A DNA stretch of 64,000 nt from Bog-473 sp963836605 (GTDB lineage Bacteria; Actinomycetota; Acidimicrobiia; Acidimicrobiales; RAAP-2): positions 62,001 through 126,000 of the forward strand of contig CAWIKB010000014.1 in NCBI GenBank assembly GCA_963836605.1. Reading direction: 5' to 3'. The notes under the pieces were generated by a model, which saw only the letters and a program-made list of their open reading frames with translations, made no database searches and was not told the origin of the DNA. Numbering within the stretch: the first letter of the stretch is position 1; each line of letters opens with the position of its first letter. Below are positions 1 through 7,702 of this stretch, piece after piece. Position numbers and translations under genes: made by a program.

Positions 1-469
1 GGAACGGCAGGCGTAGTGCTGGTGGCCGAGAAGGCGGCGGCGCGGTCGACCGGTCCCACCGCAACGGGCGCCGCGTCGCCGAGGCGCGCCGCGTCCTCGG
101 TCCTTCCGTCGGTGCCTGGCCCGGAGGAATCGACGTGGAGGTTCACGACGCCGGCGCGCCCGGACCGTCCAACCAGTGCGCAGGCAGAGCGATCACCTCG
201 AAGATGTGATCGGACGGCATCGACCCGCGCCTCCCGGCGCCGGTTGCAGGTATCGCTCCAATTGGCACAGCCCGGGACCCCACCAACGCGAGGTTAGTGG
301 GCGAGGTCAGCGCAGGAAGGGGCGACCAGTGCCCCCGACCGCCCGGTCAGCGTGCCGCGGCTCCTAGCACTCCCTACGGCGGTCCACAGGAGACTCAACA
401 CTTGGTTTCGTACGGTTTGACCCAAGGAGATAGCGCAGCCCCAACCGACCACCTGCGCGTGACCGACCC
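1..469. other. Left-edge stretch without a supportable gene
   Basis: I see no convincing gene here. The reading frames present are Arg/Pro/Ser/Ala-rich, have no recognisable motif and overlap on both strands, which is typical of chance frames in GC-rich DNA. No tRNA, repeat or clear terminator was recognised. It may be the distal flank of a gene outside the window. Confidence 0.5.
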
Positions 470-610
470 ATGACCTTCCTCGTGCTCGCCATTCCCATCA
501 TGCTCCTGGCAATCGCCGTTGCGGCAGTGCCGTTGCTCGTGCTCTCCGTCCGCGAGCACCGCTTGCGAACCGCGGAGGTACCCGCACGACGCCACGACAT
601 CGTTCCCTGA
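470..610 (+). CDS. Small single-pass membrane protein (46 aa)
   Basis: This 46-codon frame opens with ATG and encodes a strongly hydrophobic N-terminal half (residues 2-27, rich in Leu/Ile/Val/Ala) followed by a charged Arg/Glu/His tail, the layout of a one-helix membrane protein with a short cytoplasmic end. The hydrophobic-then-basic pattern is not what an out-of-frame GC-rich shadow usually gives. No good Shine-Dalgarno is visible upstream, so it could be leaderless or not expressed. No family is recognised. It lies 49 nt upstream of another small membrane protein gene on the same strand. Confidence 0.4.
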   Translation: MTFLVLAIPIMLLAIAVAAVPLLVLSVREHRLRTAEVPARRHDIVP

Positions 611-659
611 CTCCGATGCCCTCCGGGCAGAAAACGGCGCCGTTACGTAGACTGCTGGT

Positions 660-998
660 GTGCGGCAGCGCTGGCTTTCGGGCAGGGCAATCACGCTTCA
701 TAGCGAATTCGGGATCCTCGTCGCAGCGTGCATCGCGGCAGCGTGGTGGCAGGCCACCCGGGCCCTCGACGGCAACTTCCTCAGTTGGTTCTACACCTTC
801 GAGTGGCCCATTCTGGCCTGCGTCGCCTTCGCCGGGTGGTGGCACCTCATCCACGAGGACCCCGAGAAGTACCGGCGCCGCAAGGCAGGCCTCGACGATT
901 GGGACCAGATCCCCGAGAACCACAGCGATCGTGACTCGACTCGTTCGCTGGGCCAGGACCCAGCGGGCTTCCCGGACGCCGTCGTAGACGGCACCTAG
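660..998 (+). CDS. Conserved hypothetical membrane protein, 2 TM
   Basis: The 112-aa product has two hydrophobic segments (about residues 15-33 and 43-62) around the aromatic stretch FLSWFYTFEWP, followed by WWHLIHEDPEKYRRRKAG and a polar C-terminus. I know this Trp-rich 'EWP...HEDP' arrangement from small conserved actinobacterial membrane proteins of unknown function, so the gene is probably real. The GTG start has no Shine-Dalgarno. A TAGACT hexamer at 648-653 sits 6 nt upstream, so a leaderless transcript is possible. The function is unknown. Confidence 0.65.
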   Translation: MRQRWLSGRAITLHSEFGILVAACIAAAWWQATRALDGNFLSWFYTFEWPILACVAFAGWWHLIHEDPEKYRRRKAGLDDWDQIPENHSDRDSTRSLGQDPAGFPDAVVDGT

Positions 999-1216
999 CC
1001 CGCGACGGGTCGGCCCGCAACCACCCGAGGGGCGGGATTGAGGATCAACCGCTGCAGAATGGTGACGCCAGTATCCCGTCGGTGGTGGTGGCTCTGCTCT
1101 CGTCCTGAAGCACGCTACCGACATCGGTTCGAATTGCGCGATGATCGCGGACGAGGTGTGAACGGGTGTCCCCGAGGGACGGCCGAGCAGGCAATATCTG
1201 CCACGAGGGGGTATCG

Positions 1217-2713
1217 GTGAAGAATCCTGGCCTGACGACACGCGGCAGACCGCGTCCGAACTTCGCGTCGATGGTCGCGCTAGCCCTGTTGGGGTCCTTC
1301 GTTCTCACCGGTGTCCCGATCACCCGGGTCGCCGCCGCCGCTCCGATCAAATCGGTGCGGATCTCGAGCCTCACGGGAGGATGTCGGATCTACGGCGAGA
1401 GCAACATTCCCATCGACGTGGCCGGGAACGATCCGACCGAGATCGTCTTGGACTGCGGCGGTGGGGACTGGGTGTTCCCCGACGGCCAAAGGAGCCAGAA
1501 GACCCCGATCGGGACGGTGGCCTTCACCAGTCCCCGGGTCGTCCTCTTCACGCCGACGCCCAACGAGAGCTTCCTGGCCGCCAACGCCCGGGTCACCTTC
1601 GAGAACAAAGTCGATCGGGGAGCGCCCCTGCCGAAACTGGGCATCGAACTGCGGAGCGCGTTCCGGCCCATAAAGGTCTACGCCATCGGTGACTCGTGGA
1701 CAGCAGCCTTCGGGTACTACGGCGACGGGACGGAGATGCCCGTGACGGCGCTACCCTTCTGCAAACCGGGCTCGGGCACGCTGAACGACCGCTGCTCGTC
1801 GAACAGTCCACTGACCAGCCTCCAGGGCGACTCTGCGCGGGAATTCCTTCCCGACTACGGATTTGGCAACCAGGTGAGCTGGGTGGCCCAACTGACCGCC
1901 AAGCTCAAGTCCATTGGCGTCGATGTCTCCACTTACGCCAACCAGGGCATCTCGGGCGCCACGCCGTCGGACTTTCTGTCGGGTGGCAGTGCTAACTCGA
2001 TTCTTACCCAGACGGTCGCGGCCAACCCCAACCTGACCTTCATGACGCTGGGGGGCAATCCGCTGCTCGGTGATGTGCTCTTCGGACTCAAGGACTGTGA
2101 AGCAGACCGCAAGGCGGGCAAACTGTACGACTGCGTGACGGGACTGATCAACAATACCTACAAGGTGCCCGAGCGCCTCGCCTCCATTTACGAAGAGTTG
2201 CTCACGGCACCGGCCAATCATGTGGTCGTCTCGAGCTACATGTCCGCCGGGGCGACGTACTTTCCCTTCAACAACTACTCCGTGGGGGAATTCACCGTAA
2301 TCGCACGTGCCATCAATGACGCCATCGGCCGTGCTGTGGATGCGGCGAGGGCAAAGGTGGGTGCGGCGGCGAACGGACGGCTGCTCCTCGTCGCACCGGT
2401 GGCGCCACCGCTCGGGGTGGCCCAGGCCAACGGCCCGGTCGAGTGCAAGCGGGGCAACAACCCGACCTTCCGTGCCGACGGCTCCTCGGTCCTGGCCACG
2501 GTGGTGCAAGTGGACATGAGCATCAGCAGCCAAGCCAACCGATTCTGTGGCAAAGGCGCCGAGGTCAAGGTCGGCTCCGAGTGGAAGGCCGCCGGTACGG
2601 ACCCATGGTTCAACTCAGCCGACCTGGGCACACACCTCACGCGACTGGGTAACCAACAGCTGGCCAACGCGACCTTCAGCGCCATGCAGACCAACCACCT
2701 CGGAGGTCTTTGA
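1217..2713 (+). CDS. Secreted SGNH/GDSL-type hydrolase
   Basis: The 498-aa product begins with a signal peptide: basic VKNPGLTTRGRPRP, then a hydrophobic core and an Ala-rich cleavage region. After an N-terminal beta-rich part of about 120 residues comes the SGNH block I as YAIGDSWTAAFG (nucleophile Ser near residue 160). A GGN block (Asn near 281) and a C-terminal DLGTHLTRLG block (Asp/His near 469 and 473) complete the oxyanion and catalytic set. The fold acts on esters of lipids or glycans outside the cell; the exact substrate is unknown. I chose the GTG at 1217 because GAGGGGG lies 5 nt upstream and the signal peptide begins there; an in-frame extension to 1166 adds a non-signal leader. 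It appears to be a single-gene unit. Confidence 0.8.
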   Translation: MKNPGLTTRGRPRPNFASMVALALLGSFVLTGVPITRVAAAAPIKSVRISSLTGGCRIYGESNIPIDVAGNDPTEIVLDCGGGDWVFPDGQRSQKTPIGTVAFTSPRVVLFTPTPNESFLAANARVTFENKVDRGAPLPKLGIELRSAFRPIKVYAIGDSWTAAFGYYGDGTEMPVTALPFCKPGSGTLNDRCSSNSPLTSLQGDSAREFLPDYGFGNQVSWVAQLTAKLKSIGVDVSTYANQGISGATPSDFLSGGSANSILTQTVAANPNLTFMTLGGNPLLGDVLFGLKDCEADRKAGKLYDCVTGLINNTYKVPERLASIYEELLTAPANHVVVSSYMSAGATYFPFNNYSVGEFTVIARAINDAIGRAVDAARAKVGAAANGRLLLVAPVAPPLGVAQANGPVECKRGNNPTFRADGSSVLATVVQVDMSISSQANRFCGKGAEVKVGSEWKAAGTDPWFNSADLGTHLTRLGNQQLANATFSAMQTNHLGGL

Positions 2714-2791
2714 CGCTCGTTATCAAGAGGAGTTCGCACGCCACATGAAGCGGGTGGAACACGGTGGCGAGTCGAAAGCCTTGACCAGGAG

Positions 2792-3235
2792 TCACCAGTA
2801 GGCACGCACGATGGGGAGCGCGATCCAGATCGCCACGAGAGCCCACGGCAGTACCCTCCAAGGTGGGAACTTCTCTTGCCAGGTATCGAGCTCCTCCGAG
2901 CCGATGCCGGCGACCGGAGGCAGATCGTGCTCGGATCCCTCGGTGTGTTGCTTGGCCCAGCATTTGAGCTGACGAATGGCGCGATTGTTGATCGTCATGC
3001 CCACCCAGGTGGTCAGCCCTACAACGACGCCGAGGACGGCGAAAACGACGACCAGATGCAACGCGTTGTGCGCGGTCCAGGCAAAGCCCAAGCCGGCAAA
3101 GAGCAGGCCGTTCAGCGTCAGAAACCAGCCCAGCCGCTGATCGCGGAGACTGTCCTCGTGCCAGATCATCTCCCGGATGGTGTCGCGGTCCTTCTCCGTA
3201 GAGGAGACGGCACCGGATCCAACCTCGTTGGTCAC
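2792..3235 (-). CDS. Conserved membrane protein, 2-3 TM, unknown function
   Basis: This 147-aa protein has a charged N-terminus (KDRDTIREMIWHEDSLRDQR), two adjacent membrane segments (LGWFLTLNGLLFAGLGFAW and a Val-rich helix), a soluble loop containing INNRAIRQLKCWAKQ, and a C-terminal hydrophobic helix. The 'HEDSLRDQRLGWFLTLNGLLF' pattern recurs in small bacterial membrane proteins of unknown role. The GTG start is fixed by GGAGGAGG 6 nt upstream; longer in-frame extensions are Arg-rich and unconvincing. It is divergent from the monooxygenase gene, with about 220 nt between the two starts. Confidence 0.7.
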   Translation of the reverse strand: MTNEVGSGAVSSTEKDRDTIREMIWHEDSLRDQRLGWFLTLNGLLFAGLGFAWTAHNALHLVVVFAVLGVVVGLTTWVGMTINNRAIRQLKCWAKQHTEGSEHDLPPVAGIGSEELDTWQEKFPPWRVLPWALVAIWIALPIVRAYW

Positions 3236-3456
3236 CAGCGACCTCCTCCCCACTCGGCTCGAGTCCTCCTGCGTTTCCAATGTAGGTGAATCCCCTGAAG
3301 CTCGACGTGGACCCCGCCCGAAGCTCCACGTCCATCGGCAAACTGGTCCTGAACGTCGGCGAAATCGACACCGCACCCGACTGATCGACAGGGGCTATAC
3401 CGGGTGCGAGACTTCGCCTCGTCGCGGGGACGATCAGAGCAGAAGGGGCCGAGGCA

Positions 3457-5037
3457 ATGGCTGAACGTGATGGGTCGAGCGCTGCTCCCTCGGACGTGGA
3501 TGTCGTCGTGGTGGGCGCCGGTTTCTCCGGCCTCTACCTCCTGCACCGCCTACGGATGCTCGGCTTCACCACCAGGGTGATCGACTCGGCCGGCGACGTG
3601 GGGGGGACGTGGTACTGGAACCGGTACCCCGGTGCCCGATGCGACATCCCGACCACCGATTACACTTACAGCTTCGACCCCGAGCTCGAACGAGCGTGGA
3701 CGTGGTCGGAGAAGTACGCCACCCAACCGGAGATCCTGTCCTATCTGCAATTCGTCGCGGACAGGTACGACCTGCGCCGCGACATCAGCTTTTCGACGAA
3801 GGTCACGTCGGCGGCCTGGGACGAGTCGGCGGCACGCTGGCTCGTGCACACCGATCAGGGCGAGGAGATCAGCTGCCAGTTCTATGTCATGGCCAGCGGA
3901 TGCCTGTCACTCCCGAAATCACCCGAGATTGGGGGCCATGACCAGTTCCGCGGCGAGGTGTACTTCACGGGCACATGGCCGCACGAGGGTGTCGACTTCA
4001 CCGGTAAACGGGTGGCCGTGATCGGCACCGGGTCGTCGGGCATTCAGTCGATCCCGCTGATCGCCGAGCAGGCCGACCAGCTCACCGTCTTCCAGCGCAC
4101 GGCGAACTTCTCGATACCCGCTCGCAACGGTCCTCCGTCGCCGGAGCGCCTCGCCGCGCTCGAGAAGGACAGGGCCGCCTACCGCGACGAAGCCAAGCTG
4201 TCGCGCGCCGGTGTCCCGAGCGAGGTCACCGACATCGCCGGCGCCTGGGCGCCCGACGAGGTCCGGCGTGCGCGCTTCGAGGCGGCATGGGAGGCCGGGG
4301 AGCTGATCGGGATCCTCGGTGTGTTCAACGACCTCCTGTCGAGCCAGACCTCCAATGACGTCGTCGCCGAGATGGTCCGCGAGAAGATCCGCTCCATTGT
4401 CGTCGACCCCGAGACAGCCGAGGCGCTCTGCCCCAAGGGCCACCCGTTCGGATCGAAGCGGCCGTGCCTCGATACGAACTACTTCGAGACCTACAACTTG
4501 CCGCACGTCAGGTTGGTCGATCTGCGCAAGCACCCGATCGTCTCCATCACCGGGTCGGGGATCGAGACCTCGGACGAGTCGCTCGAGTTCGACGCCATCG
4601 TGTACGCCACCGGATTCGACGCCATGACCGGTCCGGTTGTCGCCGTCGACATCAGGGGCCGCGACGGGGTCTCCCTCAAGGAGAAGTGGGCCGACGGACC
4701 GTCCACCTACCTCGGTCTCACCACAGTCGGCTTCCCCAACTTCTTCACCATCACCGGCCCGGGCAGCCCTTCAGTGCTCTCCAATATGGCCGTGTCCATC
4801 GAACAGCATGTCGACTGGGTCGCCGATTGCTTCGACAATCTCCGTACAGGCGGCTTCCGGACCATCGAACCGACCCCGCTGGCCGAGGCGGGATGGAGCC
4901 AGCACGTCGACGACGGCGCTGTCCATCACCCTGTACCCCAAAGCCAACTCCTGGTACATGGGGGCGAACGTGCCGGGCAAGCCACGCGCCTTCCTGCCCT
5001 ATGTCGCCGGCGTCGACACCTACCGAGCCGCGTGTGA
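3457..5037 (+). CDS. Baeyer-Villiger monooxygenase part of a frameshifted BVMO-esterase fusion
   Basis: This is a type I FAD/NADPH Baeyer-Villiger monooxygenase, a family that inserts oxygen next to a ketone to give an ester or lactone. Visible motifs are the FAD Rossmann motif VVVGAGFSGLYLL (residues 16-28), the BVMO signature GGTWYWNRYPGARCD (about 49-63), the fingerprint FTGTWPHEGVDF (about 170-181), and a second dinucleotide motif AVIGTGSSGIQ just after it. Family homology stops near residue 487: at about position 4915 the frame needs to move by one base, after which the conserved TLYPKANSWYMGANVPGKPR tail is found in the next frame, so the last 40 residues as read here are out of frame. 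The intact product would be about 864 aa. The start is the ATG after GGGGCCGAGG. Confidence 0.85.
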   Translation: MAERDGSSAAPSDVDVVVVGAGFSGLYLLHRLRMLGFTTRVIDSAGDVGGTWYWNRYPGARCDIPTTDYTYSFDPELERAWTWSEKYATQPEILSYLQFVADRYDLRRDISFSTKVTSAAWDESAARWLVHTDQGEEISCQFYVMASGCLSLPKSPEIGGHDQFRGEVYFTGTWPHEGVDFTGKRVAVIGTGSSGIQSIPLIAEQADQLTVFQRTANFSIPARNGPPSPERLAALEKDRAAYRDEAKLSRAGVPSEVTDIAGAWAPDEVRRARFEAAWEAGELIGILGVFNDLLSSQTSNDVVAEMVREKIRSIVVDPETAEALCPKGHPFGSKRPCLDTNYFETYNLPHVRLVDLRKHPIVSITGSGIETSDESLEFDAIVYATGFDAMTGPVVAVDIRGRDGVSLKEKWADGPSTYLGLTTVGFPNFFTITGPGSPSVLSNMAVSIEQHVDWVADCFDNLRTGGFRTIEPTPLAEAGWSQHVDDGAVHHPVPQSQLLVHGGERAGQATRLPALCRRRRHLPSRV

Positions 5038-6052
5038 CGAGGTCGTGGCCCGGGGCTACCTGGGGTTCTCTCTCGCCGGGCCTACCGGGTCGCTGTGCAA
5101 CGACGGGGTAATCCGTCGCCTGCAGGTGGACGTGGCCATGCTGATCAAGACCATGGAAGAGCTGAACCTTCCCCCGATCGAGTCGCTGTCGGTGGAGGAC
5201 GCCCGGGCCCTCATGCAGGCCATCGAGTCCGTGCGGCCCCCCGGGCGCCCCGTGAGTGAGGTCGTCGATGGAGTGCTCCCGGGAGCGGTGGAGGAACTGG
5301 CCTACCGGCTCTACCGGCCGGCCAGCGCGGGACCCCATCCCATCGTCGCCTACTTCCACGGTGGCGGCATGGTGCTCGGCAACCTGGACTCGGACGATCC
5401 GTTCTGCCGCGACCTGTGCACCAGCGCCGATGCCATCGTCGTGTCGGTGAACTACCGGCACGCCCCAGAAGCCCGCTTCCCGGCGGCGGCCGACGACGGG
5501 TTCTCTGCGGTGCGATGGATCGCCGCCCATGCCGCAGAGCTCGGAGGCATTCCCGATCAGCTGGCGGTGGCGGGATGGAGTGCGGGGGCCAACATCGCCG
5601 CCGTGGCTTGTCAGCTGGCTCGGGATGCCGCTGGACCCGACATCGTCGGGCAGTTGCTGCTGGCTCCCGTCACCGACGGCAGCATGAGCACGCCCTCCTA
5701 CCAGGAGAACGCGCTCGGCTACGTCCTGACCGCCCCACTGATGCAGTGGTTCTGGGACCACTACGCCGACCCTGCCTACCGCAGCGACCCGAAGGCATCG
5801 CCGCTGCGAGGAGACCTGTCGAATCTCCCTCCGGCCATGATCGTCACCGCCGAGTTCGATCCGTTGCGCGACGAGGGCAGGGCCTATGCCGAAGGGCTGG
5901 CGGCGGTGGGAGTGCCGGTCCAGCACATTCAGGGCCGAGGGCAGATCCACACGTCCTTGACCATGACCGACGTCCTCCCATCGAGCGCCGATCTGCGGGA
6001 CCAGATGGGCGAGGCGCTCCGGGGGTTCTTCCGGGCGGCGGTCCACGCCTGA
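4916..6052 (+). CDS. BVMO C-terminal segment plus HSL-family alpha/beta-hydrolase domain (second part of the fusion)
   Basis: Read one base shifted from the upstream gene, this part begins with the conserved BVMO end (TLYPKANSWYMGANVPGKPR, then DEVVARGYLGFSL). It continues without a stop into a full hormone-sensitive-lipase-type esterase: YFHGGGMVLGN (HGGG oxyanion hole), GWSAGANIAAV (GxSxG nucleophile), EFDPLRDEG (Asp) and GQIHTSL (His). A hydrolase fused to a BVMO would cleave the ester or lactone just formed. A standalone start is possible (ATG at 5138), but the family continuity across the break argues for one fused gene. It is followed by 330 nt without a gene and then a lactonase-like gene. 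Confidence 0.8.
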   Translation, partial: ALSITLYPKANSWYMGANVPGKPRAFLPYVAGVDTYRAACDEVVARGYLGFSLAGPTGSLCNDGVIRRLQVDVAMLIKTMEELNLPPIESLSVEDARALMQAIESVRPPGRPVSEVVDGVLPGAVEELAYRLYRPASAGPHPIVAYFHGGGMVLGNLDSDDPFCRDLCTSADAIVVSVNYRHAPEARFPAAADDGFSAVRWIAAHAAELGGIPDQLAVAGWSAGANIAAVACQLARDAAGPDIVGQLLLAPVTDGSMSTPSYQENALGYVLTAPLMQWFWDHYADPAYRSDPKASPLRGDLSNLPPAMIVTAEFDPLRDEGRAYAEGLAAVGVPVQHIQGRGQIHTSLTMTDVLPSSADLRDQMGEALRGFFRAAVHA

Positions 6053-6384
6053 GCGGTTGGTACTACCCAGACGAGCCCGGACGCTTGGGTCTATGAGGCT
6101 CACCAACCGGCCGTAAAGCATGATGGCAAAGTCAGGTTCGACGAGGAGACCATCATGGTGTCGGAGGCACTCGCGTCGCTTGGCCCATGACCTGCGCTGG
6201 CCGAGGCGGTGTTGGCCGAACAGAAGGCGCTCCAAGAGAAGCATCGGGAGCCGGAAGTAACGGATGGCTCTGACTAACTCTCGTTGTTTCCGCGGGACCC
6301 GGGTTAGGCAAGGTGACGGTTTCCCGGGCACTTCCCGCCCGAGACCAATTAGGGTCTCTCAGGTAACCGGAAGGGGCGGGGAAG
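6053..6384. other. Gene-free gap between esterase and lactonase genes
   Basis: No supportable gene is present. Short fragments with ATG codons around 6121-6190 end quickly and show no motif; a Lys/Glu-rich stretch near 6205-6265 could be a decayed coding remnant but cannot be assigned. The last 40 nt carry a purine-rich ribosome-binding region (GGAAGGGGCGGGGAAG) for the downstream gene. Confidence 0.45.
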
Positions 6385-7377
6385 ATGGCAATCGTCGAGA
6401 CCGTCCGGGGTGCGATCGACGTCGCCGATCTCGGGCCGACCTACATGCACGAGCACGTGTTCGTCCTCGATCCGGAGGTTCAGCAGAACTACCCGGCCGA
6501 GTGGGGCAGCGAGGACGACCGCGTGTCCGACGCCGTCGGCAAGCTCAAGGCGCTCGCCGCCCAGGGGATCCGCACCATTGTCGATCCCACTGTTGTCGGC
6601 CTGGGCCGATACATCCCCCGCATCCAGCGCATCGCCGAGCAGGTTCCGGAGCTGAACATCATTCCCGCCACCGGTTGTTACACCTACGACCAGGTGCCGT
6701 TCTTCTTCTTCCACCGGGGCCCTGCCCTGTCAGCGGCGCTGGGTACAGAGGTGCCCGACCCGATGGTGGACATGTTCGTCGGCGACATCACCGAAGGCAT
6801 CGCCGGCACCGGGGTCAAGGCCGCGTTCCTGAAGTGCGCCATAGACCATCAGGGCATGACCGACGGCGTGGCCCGTGTGATGCGGGCCGTGGCCCGGGCT
6901 CACCGGACCACCGGGGCTCCCATCACCGTGCACACCCACCCGGGCACCCAGACCGGCTTGGCTGTAAGGGCACTGTTGTGCGACGAAGAAGGAGTCGACC
7001 CGACTCGAGTGGTGCTCGGTCATTCCGGCGACAGCGGGGACGTCGACCATCTGAGCGCCTTGGCCGACGAGGGCTTCATCCTCGGCATGGACCGCTTCGG
7101 GCTCAACGTGGGGACGACCTTCGAGGCCCGGGCCGACACAGTCGTCGACATGTGCCGCCGCGGCTATGCCGATCGCATGGTGCTGGCTCACGACGCGGCC
7201 TGCTACATCGATTGGATCGACCCCAACGTTCTGGCGATGATGACCCAGTGGAGCTACCTCCACATCTACGACGAGGTCCTGCCCTACCTCCGCGAGCAGG
7301 GTGTCACCGAGACCCAGATCAACGCCATGCTCGTGGATACTCCACGCCGCTACTTCGAGCACAACGCGGCGTACTGA
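6385..7377 (+). CDS. Phosphotriesterase-family metallohydrolase (probable lactonase)
   Basis: The 330-aa amidohydrolase-fold enzyme has the full phosphotriesterase metal set: MHEHVF (His22, His24), the carboxylated lysine in AAFLKCAID (Lys150), HTHPG (His183, with His185 next to it), GHSGD (His213) and the metal Asp in LAHDAACY (Asp270). Bacterial members of this family are mostly lactonases; phosphotriesterase activity is usually a side activity. It lies downstream of the monooxygenase-esterase on the same strand, which suggests it opens a lactone made from a cyclic ketone, though this is inferred from position. The ATG is preceded by a strong purine-rich Shine-Dalgarno. Confidence 0.8.
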   Translation: MAIVETVRGAIDVADLGPTYMHEHVFVLDPEVQQNYPAEWGSEDDRVSDAVGKLKALAAQGIRTIVDPTVVGLGRYIPRIQRIAEQVPELNIIPATGCYTYDQVPFFFFHRGPALSAALGTEVPDPMVDMFVGDITEGIAGTGVKAAFLKCAIDHQGMTDGVARVMRAVARAHRTTGAPITVHTHPGTQTGLAVRALLCDEEGVDPTRVVLGHSGDSGDVDHLSALADEGFILGMDRFGLNVGTTFEARADTVVDMCRRGYADRMVLAHDAACYIDWIDPNVLAMMTQWSYLHIYDEVLPYLREQGVTETQINAMLVDTPRRYFEHNAAY

Positions 7378-7527
7378 ACTGGAGAGCCGTCAGTCTTGTG
7401 GATCTGCCGGTCAAGACGAATTTCGAGGTTCCGCAGTATTCGACTTCGCCCACGCGACAGCAAATGCGGCTCCTGACGCTGAATCAGCGACCCCCAAGGT
7501 GGAGCGTGACCTGCGGTTTCGGATGAG

Positions 7528-7598
7528 AGCGGGCGACGAGAATCGAACTCGCGTTCTCAGCTTGGGAAGCTGATGTTCTGCCTCTGAACTACGCCCGC
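7528..7598 (-). tRNA. tRNA-Gly (anticodon CCC)
   Basis: On the minus strand a complete cloverleaf can be folded. The 7-bp acceptor stem is GCGGGCG (7592-7598) with its partner at 7529-7535, the D-arm is GTTC/AGAAC, and the anticodon stem TCAGC/GCTGA closes the loop TTCCCAA with anticodon CCC. The T-arm contains GAGTTCGATTCTC and the discriminator is U. The CCA end is not encoded. It reads GGG glycine codons. It lies between two plus-strand genes and is transcribed against them. Confidence 0.95.
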
Positions 7599-7702
7599 GA
7601 ACGCCCCGCACACTATCGTCTGTCCGGCATGTAAATCCCTGGTGGCGGGTATGAGGCGAGTCACCGTTCTGTTCGGGTAGCTGAGTTCTGCGAGGAGCAT
7701 CT

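Noticed and set aside
16..297. 93-codon frame at the left edge
   Set aside because: Its composition (Ala/Arg/Pro/Ser) and lack of motifs or ribosome-binding site give no support.
4751..6331. Long open frame on the minus strand opposite the BVMO-esterase genes (526 codons), and similar antisense frames opposite dnaK, purL, clpB, NHL and phosphotransferase genes
   Set aside because: They are Arg/Gly/His/Pro-rich, have no domain and lie opposite well-recognised genes. Long antisense frames are expected in very GC-rich DNA.
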